Assembly (NCBI GenBank): GCA_019247865.1
Contig: JAFBAJ010000187.1
Location: forward strand, 1 to 6,649
DNA length: 6,649 bases
Direction: 5' to 3'
Origin: Acidobacteriota bacterium
Lineage (GTDB): Bacteria > Acidobacteriota > Blastocatellia > Pyrinomonadales > Pyrinomonadaceae
Position 1 is the first letter of the stretch. Each line of letters opens with the position of its first letter. Below, piece after piece: positions 1 to 4,515 of this stretch. Under the pieces are notes generated by a model, which saw nothing but the letters and a program-made list of their open reading frames with translations, had not been told where the DNA came from and searched no databases. The position numbers were made by a program, and so were the translations under genes.

Positions 1-886
1 CGCGTTCTTTGACGAAATGGCCTAAGAGCCAGACCCCGGCCTGTCTCGCGTGACCTTCCATCTGCTGCGCGCCCTCTGCTCGCTGTCCGGGACCGCGCGC
101 ATCGAGCCGCGCGCCCAGATCAATGATCCACACATCGCAATCATGCAACTCGCCGAGAGAGCTTTGCAGCGCGGCTATCTCTTTCGCCATCTCTAACAGA
201 GACTCGCCCCAGCATGAGGAAAACAGCTCGATGGCATAGCGCAGCCTTTTCGCGGCGATACGCATTCGATGAAGCTCTTTTATCCGGAAAGGATGATAGA
301 GGCTCAAGCTCAGGTCCTGTAATTCCCGGAAGCGTGCGAGGATGATCTCGCGCCCGGCATGTCGGAAACTGACCGCCGGGGCTTTGTGCTCCTCTGCATT
401 TTCTCCGGTTTCCAGAGGAGGGCGCAGCGCCCGCTCGAAACGCGCGGAGTATTTCTCCTGCATCGCTGCGAGCGCGTCTTCGGACAAGGCGCTTTCCAGA
501 GCCTCGCGCGCACGCTCGCGCTTCCAGCGCCGCTCGTCCGTGACGTGTGCAATGCCGTTTGCGAGCTGCTCCGGGGCCTTAGCCCTGAGCTTCTCCAAAG
601 CCTCAATCGCGACATCTTCATCACGCACCAGACCGAGGGCGTCGGCCAGAGCTTTCAGCCGCCGTTGCGGAACAGCTTTGCGCAAAAAGGGCGCGAAGTC
701 GCGTAGCGCGCTGCGTAGGCGACGCGAGGCCACGCGCATGTCATGCACGCCTTCAATGTCTGTGAAATCGAGCGCCTTCTCTCTTAACGTCCAGACCTCA
801 TGCAAACGGGCGCGCAGGACGAGCAACGCTCCGGCATGAACGCTCCCCTCACAATCAAGCCCGTCGATCTCTTCTGCTCTCGCCAT
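1..886 (-). CDS. CHAD-domain protein, polyphosphate-binding family (3' end cut by window edge)
   Basis: The minus-strand frame is open from an ATG at 886 to the window edge, giving 295 residues without the C-terminus. Two copies of the conserved histidine/basic helix that defines CHAD domains are visible: HDMRVASRRLR (48-58) and HRMRIAAKRLRY (206-217). Each is followed by an acidic partner segment, LGLVRDEDV (84-92) and LGELHDCDVW (244-253). This two-fold repeat of helices is the family's architecture. CHAD domains are known to bind inorganic polyphosphate through the basic helices and often sit beside polyphosphate enzymes. Here the gene begins 6 bp after the ppx stop codon. No good Shine-Dalgarno sequence precedes the ATG and there is no other plausible in-frame start nearby, so translation is probably coupled to ppx. 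There is no signal peptide or membrane segment, so the protein should be cytoplasmic. Only a short C-terminal part should be missing, judging by usual lengths near 300 residues. The family call is firm; the exact role is unknown. Confidence 0.9.
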   Translation of the reverse strand, partial: MARAEEIDGLDCEGSVHAGALLVLRARLHEVWTLREKALDFTDIEGVHDMRVASRRLRSALRDFAPFLRKAVPQRRLKALADALGLVRDEDVAIEALEKLRAKAPEQLANGIAHVTDERRWKRERAREALESALSEDALAAMQEKYSARFERALRPPLETGENAEEHKAPAVSFRHAGREIILARFRELQDLSLSLYHPFRIKELHRMRIAAKRLRYAIELFSSCWGESLLEMAKEIAALQSSLGELHDCDVWIIDLGARLDARGPGQRAEGAQQMEGHARQAGVWLLGHFVKER

Positions 887-892
887 AAAGAT

Positions 893-2464
893 TTACCCGG
901 CCTTTTTCGCAAAGCCGCTGCGGCTGAAACTCAGCTTACAATTGAAAGCCTTTTCAAAGAGGTCGCTCTTCTGCTCGGCGGCGGCGATCTCCCGTTCGCA
1001 ATCCGCGACCGCCTGCAAACTGATGCGCGCCGCCTGACCGTCGCGCGCACAATGAAGGTCGCGCACACGATTGTCGTGACTTCGGTCGAGCGCGTCGGCG
1101 AGGCGCAGGATGGCTGCCAGGCGAGAGACGGTCTCTTGGTCCGTTTGATTGAGGCCGGCGAAATCCGTGTGACGCTCTTTCGGCAGCGAGCCGCGATGAT
1201 AACGCGCGATGTTGGCGATGACCTCACGCTCGGCCTCCGAGAATCCCGTCAGCTCGGAATTCTTGATGAGGTAGAGCGCGTGTTTGTGGTGCGACTCGTG
1301 CGCGATGTGATAGCCGACATCGTGCAGCAAAGCTGCGGCCGAGAGCAGCGTGCGCTCGTGACGCGTCAGGCCGCATGATTCGGACAACTGATCGAAGATG
1401 CTTTCGGCGAGGCGCGAGACCTGTTGCGCGTGCGCCTCCTCGTAACCGAAACGACGCCCGACGGCATGCACGCCGCGCAGTCTCTGGTCTGCAAAGTCCG
1501 GCACGGGCGGGCGCGACTCCGCTTCCAGTTCACGCAGGCGGTCAATGATGACGCCTTCTCGCAAGGCCCAATCACAGGTGCGCAGGAGATTGATACTCAG
1601 AGCGCGCATCGCTCCTTCCAGGATTTGCCCGCCCGCGATGATGATCTCGGCGCGCTGTGCGCTGACGCCGGGCAGAGCCTTGCGCTCGGCCAGCGAGAGG
1701 CCGGCCAATCTCGCATTGAAGCGTTCCAACTGGCTGAAAACGATCTCTGCGCCGGCCGGCTGCGCGCCCTGATTTTTCAGTTCGGCGTTCCGCAGATTAC
1801 GAAATTGCAGAGCCTCGCCGAGGGCGTTGATCGTGCCGGAAGTACCGGTCGCCTGTCGCCAGCTGGCGTCGTGCAGCTCGCGGCTCGGGCGCTCCAGAGC
1901 GAAACGCACCTCCTCTTTCAAGGCGCGCAGCTCTTTGGGTTTGACCGGATCGGTTGAGATGTGACGCTCCGTCAGTCCCACCGCGCCGAGCTTGACCGAG
2001 AAGAGCGAAGCGGGCATGCCGTCCTTCATCAGCGAAATCTCGGTCGAGCCGCCGCCGATATCTATGTTCAGCAGGGAGTTGCCGAGAGTCGCGCAATTTT
2101 GCGTGGCGGCGATGCCGATGAGCCGCGCCTCTTCGATGGCAGAGAGAACTTCCACACGCACTCCGGTCAGCCGCTCAACGTCCGCGATGAACTCTGCGGA
2201 GTTATCGGCTTCGCGGACGGAGGCCGTGGCGACGGCGATGATGTGCTCAGCGCCGCGCGTCTCGGAGATCGAGCGGAAACGCTTGATGCATTCGGCCGCG
2301 CGCCCGATGGACTCGCGTGAGAGCTTTCCTTCACGCAGCGTGTGCTGTCCGAGCCGCACGGTCTCTTTCTCGCGCGCCAGCACCGCGAAGGAGTCGCTGG
2401 CTGCGGCATCCACCACGATGAGCTTGATCGAGTTTGAACCGATGTCAATCGCTGCTAGTTTCAC
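893..2464 (-). CDS. ppx: Exopolyphosphatase / guanosine pentaphosphatase (Ppx/GppA family) with HD domain
   Basis: A 523-residue protein with the two-part Ppx/GppA layout. The ASKHA (actin-like) half carries the phosphate-1 loop IDIGSNSIKL (6-15), the catalytic-glutamate segment EEARLIG (111-117, Glu112 matching the catalytic Glu of E. coli Ppx), the phosphate-2 loop IDIGGGSTE (134-142) and GTSGT (207-211). The C-terminal half is an HD-type helical domain with H345, LLHDVGY (379-385, H381 and D382), YHRG (422-425) and RLADALDRSH (454-463, D457). Family members release phosphate from the ends of polyphosphate chains or convert pppGpp to ppGpp; sequence alone does not separate the two. The length is close to E. 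coli Ppx (513). The start is GTG at 2464, since MKLAAIDIG begins exactly at the family N-terminus and AGGA lies 9 nt upstream. The gene is the middle member of a minus-strand unit, 78 bp after a metallophosphatase and 6 bp before a CHAD gene. I saw no convincing promoter in the 78-bp gap: GATAAT occurs at 2481-2486 but lacks a -35. The protein is cytoplasmic. Confidence 0.95.
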   Translation of the reverse strand: MKLAAIDIGSNSIKLIVVDAAASDSFAVLAREKETVRLGQHTLREGKLSRESIGRAAECIKRFRSISETRGAEHIIAVATASVREADNSAEFIADVERLTGVRVEVLSAIEEARLIGIAATQNCATLGNSLLNIDIGGGSTEISLMKDGMPASLFSVKLGAVGLTERHISTDPVKPKELRALKEEVRFALERPSRELHDASWRQATGTSGTINALGEALQFRNLRNAELKNQGAQPAGAEIVFSQLERFNARLAGLSLAERKALPGVSAQRAEIIIAGGQILEGAMRALSINLLRTCDWALREGVIIDRLRELEAESRPPVPDFADQRLRGVHAVGRRFGYEEAHAQQVSRLAESIFDQLSESCGLTRHERTLLSAAALLHDVGYHIAHESHHKHALYLIKNSELTGFSEAEREVIANIARYHRGSLPKERHTDFAGLNQTDQETVSRLAAILRLADALDRSHDNRVRDLHCARDGQAARISLQAVADCEREIAAAEQKSDLFEKAFNCKLSFSRSGFAKKAG

Positions 2465-2542
2465 CGTTAAGTTTCCTGAAATTATCCGGGCTGCGAGCGC
2501 TGCCTGAGAGTCATAACAGACACATGTTACAGTTCGATGACA

Positions 2543-3235
2543 TCATGGCGGTCCGAAGAGCCTGGAGATAAAACGGACGATCTTTGGCTTCGGCCTGTCA
2601 TACGCGCGATGCGCGCGAACGCTGACGAACTCGCCCGTCTCAAGGATGTAAGCCGTCAACTGGTAGCCGTAGACGCAGCCCGTATCAAGGCCGATGGCGC
2701 GCGGCCCGCGTCTCGGCTGCGGCGCAGGCCAGTGACCGAAGAGCACCGTCTGCTCCCCATCATAAACCTCATACCAGGGAGTCCCGACCCGACTTTTCCG
2801 ATTACTTCCAAGCGTGCGCAGCTCCGTCAAATCCGCTGCGGACTGCTCCTCCAGCGCGATGCCCGGACGCACGCCCGCATGCACCACCACATGCGAGCCG
2901 AGGTCAATCATGAGAGGCAGAGAATTAAGATAAGCGTAGTAGCGTGCGCGTTGTGGCTCAAGTTCGGCGAGCGTGCTTTTCTGCTTAGGCTTGAGCGAAC
3001 TCTTCTCTTTCTTCCAATAGCGCAGGAGCGCGAGGTCGTGATTTCCGAGGACCGCACGGAATCGCTCATCCGTGCTGAAGAGGTCCAGCACCTCTCTGTT
3101 CTGCTCACCCTTCACGATCAAATCACCGGCCGCCACGACTCTGTCCTCCGAGCCGAAAGCGGCGCGATCCAACAGGTCTCGCAGCTCGTCAAAACAGCCG
3201 TGAATATCTCCGATAACGATCGTGCGTCGTGACAT
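2543..3235 (-). CDS. PPP-type metallophosphatase (ApaH/PrpE-like calcineurin-fold phosphoesterase)
   Basis: A 230-residue protein with the full dinuclear-metal phosphoesterase motif series: GDIHG (9-13), GDLIVKG (37-43), GNHD (64-67), HAG (119-121) and FGHW (166-169), followed by LDTGCVYG (183-190). The GDIHG/GNHD/HAG set places it with ApaH, PrpE and bacterial Ser/Thr phosphatases. These hydrolyse Ap4A-type dinucleoside polyphosphates or protein phosphoesters. The second motif ends in Val-Lys-Gly rather than Asp-Arg-Gly, which is closer to ApaH-like enzymes than to eukaryote-type protein phosphatases. The substrate cannot be fixed from sequence. The ATG at 3235 has GTGAGGG 6 nt upstream (3242-3248), a good ribosome-binding site. 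The gene is the first of the minus-strand unit running into ppx and CHAD, so a role in nucleotide or polyphosphate turnover is a reasonable inference. No signal peptide or membrane helix is present, so it should be cytoplasmic. Confidence 0.9.
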   Translation of the reverse strand: MSRRTIVIGDIHGCFDELRDLLDRAAFGSEDRVVAAGDLIVKGEQNREVLDLFSTDERFRAVLGNHDLALLRYWKKEKSSLKPKQKSTLAELEPQRARYYAYLNSLPLMIDLGSHVVVHAGVRPGIALEEQSAADLTELRTLGSNRKSRVGTPWYEVYDGEQTVLFGHWPAPQPRRGPRAIGLDTGCVYGYQLTAYILETGEFVSVRAHRAYDRPKPKIVRFISRLFGPP

Positions 3236-3298
3236 GGCAAGCCCTCACCCGCTGCCCGCGCCGGATGCGTCCGAACCGATTTTGATAGCGGCCTTCGT

Positions 3299-3327
3299 AT
3301 TACAGCATGAAATCAGCAGTCCAACAA
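3299..3327 (-). promoter_or_regulatory. Candidate sigma-70 promoter of the metallophosphatase-ppx-CHAD unit
   Basis: Read on the minus strand, a -35-like TTGTTG (3322-3327) is separated by exactly 17 bp from a -10 element TGTAAT (3299-3304, five of six consensus bases). The -10 is preceded by TGC, giving an extended -10. Transcription would begin near 3292, leaving a leader of about 57 nt before the ATG at 3235. The -35 match is only three of six. This is pattern matching by eye; the host's promoter consensus is not known. Confidence 0.4.
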
Positions 3328-3328
3328 T

Positions 3329-3344
3329 GTGACTTTCAAATCAC
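3329..3344. promoter_or_regulatory. Imperfect palindrome in divergent promoter region, possible operator
   Basis: GTGACTTTCAAATCAC has two-fold symmetry at six of eight base-pair positions: GTGA against TCAC at the ends and TT against AA further in. It lies directly upstream of the candidate -35 of the minus-strand unit and about 27 bp before the start of the histidine phosphatase gene, where a dimeric regulator could affect both. No particular regulator is recognised. It does not resemble the CTGTCAT direct repeats of enterobacterial Pho boxes. Confidence 0.25.
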
Positions 3345-3370
3345 GCCTGCAGGAACTATGATAGCCGGAA

Positions 3371-3859
3371 ATGAAAACGCTGCTCCTGCTCAGACACGCC
3401 AAATCCAGTTGGGATGATTCGGGGTTGAAAGACTTTGAGAGGCCCTTGAATAATCGTGGCCTGCAAGCTGCTCCGGCCATCGGGAGGTTTCTGCGGCAGC
3501 AGAAGCTACAGCCCCACTTGATCCTCAGCTCACCGGCGGAAAGAGCCAGGCAAACAGCCTCGCTCGTGACGGAAACGGCGAGACTGACTGCCGACCTGCG
3601 CTACGATGAGCGGATCTACGAGGCCAGCCTTGAACGCTTGATGGAAGTGCTGGCTCAAATCGAAGACGCGGCGGAGGTCGTCATGCTGGTCGGCCACAAT
3701 CCGGGCCTGGAAGAGTTGTTGGAGCATCTGACGGGCGAAGCGCAAAGGATGCCCACAGCGGCCCTGGCCTCCATCTCGCTTGAGCTTGATAAGTGGGGCA
3801 AGGTGCGAGAGCACGCCGGGCGGCTGGAATGGCTTGTGAAACCTAAGGACTTGAGCTGA
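3371..3859 (+). CDS. sixA: SixA-type phosphohistidine phosphatase (histidine phosphatase superfamily)
   Basis: A 162-residue protein, almost the same length as E. coli SixA (161). It begins MKTLLLLRHAKSSW, in which Arg8-His9 is the catalytic RH pair (His9 would carry the phosphoenzyme). The SixA form has RHA in place of the RHG of phosphoglycerate mutases. SSPAERARQT (53-62) supplies further phosphate-pocket arginines, and VGHNPG (107-112) holds the second catalytic histidine, His109. E. coli SixA dephosphorylates phosphohistidine on phosphotransfer proteins; the substrate here is not known. The minimal length without lid insertions fits the SixA branch. The start is set by the motif at residue 8. 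The Shine-Dalgarno is weak (CCGGA directly before the ATG), and an upstream ATG at 3358 is out of frame. The gene is divergent from the metallophosphatase unit and converges on the zinc-ribbon gene, so it is probably transcribed alone. TATGAT at 3357-3362 could act as a -10 very close to the start. Confidence 0.92.
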   Translation: MKTLLLLRHAKSSWDDSGLKDFERPLNNRGLQAAPAIGRFLRQQKLQPHLILSSPAERARQTASLVTETARLTADLRYDERIYEASLERLMEVLAQIEDAAEVVMLVGHNPGLEELLEHLTGEAQRMPTAALASISLELDKWGKVREHAGRLEWLVKPKDLS

Positions 3860-3897
3860 CCGCGCCGTCACAGCTGATAGTTGAATCAGCGTCGGTC
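3858..3897. terminator. Possible stem-loop at convergent gene ends
   Basis: GCTGAT (3873-3878) and ATCAGC (3885-3890) form a perfect 6-bp stem with a 6-nt loop. GACCG (3858-3862) and CGGTC (3893-3897) can add an outer 5-bp stem. The structure overlaps the stop codon of the histidine phosphatase (3857-3859) and that of the opposing zinc-ribbon gene (3886-3888). Neither strand has a T tract after it, so it is not a standard intrinsic terminator. It may be a weak bidirectional end or mRNA 3'-end protector, or chance. Confidence 0.3.
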
Positions 3898-4371
3898 GCT
3901 CTTTCGCGCCAGCGGTTCCAGCAGGTCGGTCGTCGCTTCGGTGACGCTCGACGGCGTCGCGAACTGCGCCGTGTCGGCGGCCTTGAGAGATGGTTGCTCA
4001 CGCTTTTCTTCCAGCTCCGCCTGCTGGTCGAAGGCCGTGCGTCCTCGCTTGAGCCTTTGTCGCAACTGAAGGCCGATGACGAGATTGAAAGTTTGCCAGA
4101 AGGCGATGCAGAGGCAGAAGGCTGCTGCAAAGTAAACAGACCATTTCCCCTCATCGGTTCCGAGATAGGTCAGATACAGAGCGAGCGCGGAGAAGAGCGC
4201 GGAGGCGGCGCTCAGCGCGCTGAGAAAGAGCGACTTGAAGAGCTTCTGTTCGGGCGTGGCTCCGGCCAGGCCCCGCCGCTTGCGCGCCTTGAGCTCCGGC
4301 AGCCACTCGCCGCAACGCTTGCAATAAGCATCCGCGCTCTGTTCGGCGGCTCCGCAATTCGGACAAAACAT
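3886..4371 (-). CDS. Zinc-ribbon membrane protein of unknown function
   Basis: A 161-residue protein. At the N-terminus CPNCG (3-7) and CKRCG (17-21) give a four-cysteine zinc ribbon (C3, C6, C17, C20) of the type found at the head of many bacterial membrane proteins. A basic linker (28-33) is followed by two hydrophobic segments, about 44-70 and 77-101, likely transmembrane helices. A charged tail (103-161) is rich in Arg, Lys, Glu and Gln and may form a short coiled coil near 115-128. Predicted topology puts both ends in the cytoplasm. I chose the ATG at 4371 because AGGAGAG (4379-4385) lies 7 nt upstream and the zinc ribbon then starts at residue 3. The frame also extends to an ATG at 4410, but that lies upstream of the likely promoter and has no ribosome site. 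I do not recognise a specific family beyond the zinc-ribbon fold. It stands between two phosphatase genes, convergent with one and divergent from the other, which gives no firm hint of function. Confidence 0.85.
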   Translation of the reverse strand: MFCPNCGAAEQSADAYCKRCGEWLPELKARKRRGLAGATPEQKLFKSLFLSALSAASALFSALALYLTYLGTDEGKWSVYFAAAFCLCIAFWQTFNLVIGLQLRQRLKRGRTAFDQQAELEEKREQPSLKAADTAQFATPSSVTEATTDLLEPLARKSDRR

Positions 4372-4378
4372 ACAGCTT

Positions 4379-4385
4379 CTCTCCT
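4379..4385 (-). promoter_or_regulatory. Ribosome-binding site that fixes the zinc-ribbon protein start
   Basis: AGGAGAG on the minus strand lies 7 nt before the ATG at 4371. It supports the 161-residue form over a version 13 residues longer that starts at 4410. Confidence 0.75.
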
Positions 4386-4392
4386 GCCTCAG

Positions 4393-4401
4393 ATAATACC
4401 A
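4393..4401 (-). promoter_or_regulatory. Extended -10 promoter element of the zinc-ribbon gene
   Basis: On the minus strand TGGTATTAT matches the extended -10 pattern TGnTATAAT with one mismatch in the hexamer. Transcription would start near 4386, leaving only about 15 nt that contain the ribosome-binding site. The expected -35 position (4416-4421, CGCTCA) is poor, as is common for extended -10 promoters. It falls inside one arm of the 9-bp inverted repeat. Confidence 0.4.
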
Positions 4402-4412
4402 GTGTAACAAAC

Positions 4413-4484
4413 ATTTGAGCGGCTTTTAATATTTCATCCACCCAACCTTAACACGCAGGCGTTAGCTTCCTCGCACGCTCAAAT
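4413..4484. repeat. Spaced 9-bp perfect inverted repeat between divergent genes
   Basis: ATTTGAGCG (4413-4421) is repeated in inverted orientation as CGCTCAAAT (4476-4484), with a 54-bp spacer. The left arm covers the -35 position of the zinc-ribbon gene. The right arm ends about 20 bp before the ribosome site of the alkaline phosphatase gene. The spacer contains an AT-rich TAATAT (4427-4432) that could serve as a -10 for the alkaline phosphatase, with a weak GTAACA -35 17 bp earlier (4404-4409). The pair could be two operator half-sites or the base of a large stem; function is not known. Confidence 0.4.
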
Positions 4485-4503
4485 TTCTATCACACAGATG
4501 AAT

Positions 4504-4509
4504 GGAGAG
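4504..4509 (+). promoter_or_regulatory. Ribosome-binding site that fixes the alkaline phosphatase start
   Basis: GGAGAG lies 6 nt before the ATG at 4516. The in-frame ATG at 4498 has no such site upstream and would place this GGAGAG inside the coding region. The start at 4516 also gives a conventional signal-peptide N-region (MNNRHR). Confidence 0.75.
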
Positions 4510-4515
4510 AGTGCT

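Noticed and set aside
342..839. Plus-strand open frames over the CHAD gene (342-839, 359-706)
   Set aside because: They are antisense to a frame with clear CHAD motifs; their products are Ser/Arg/Ala-rich with no recognisable domain, typical of GC-rich shadow frames.
2481..2486. GATAAT on the minus strand as a separate ppx promoter
   Set aside because: No -35 element at 16-18 bp spacing and no extended -10.
1424..2507. Long plus-strand open frames antisense to ppx (1424-1957, 1961-2320, 1992-2507)
   Set aside because: The minus strand encodes all Ppx motifs continuously; the antisense products have no domain and no ribosome sites were evident.
2514..2529. TAACA/TGTTA inverted repeat between the metallophosphatase and ppx genes
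   Set aside because: Only 5 bp per arm with a mismatch on extension and no associated promoter; within chance expectation.
2537..3232. 231-residue plus-strand frame covering the metallophosphatase gene completely
   Set aside because: It mirrors a gene with five conserved phosphoesterase motifs; the antisense protein has low-complexity composition and no recognisable family.
3994..4407. Plus-strand frame antisense to the zinc-ribbon gene
   Set aside because: The minus frame has a strong ribosome site, paired CxxC motifs and membrane helices; the plus frame has none of these.
4372..4410. Longer form of the zinc-ribbon protein starting at 4410
   Set aside because: It starts upstream of the likely -10 element and its ribosome site; the extra 13 residues do not look like part of the domain.
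4498..4515. Upstream ATG for the alkaline phosphatase
   Set aside because: It has no ribosome site and would bury GGAGAG in the coding sequence; the start at 4516 gives a normal signal peptide.
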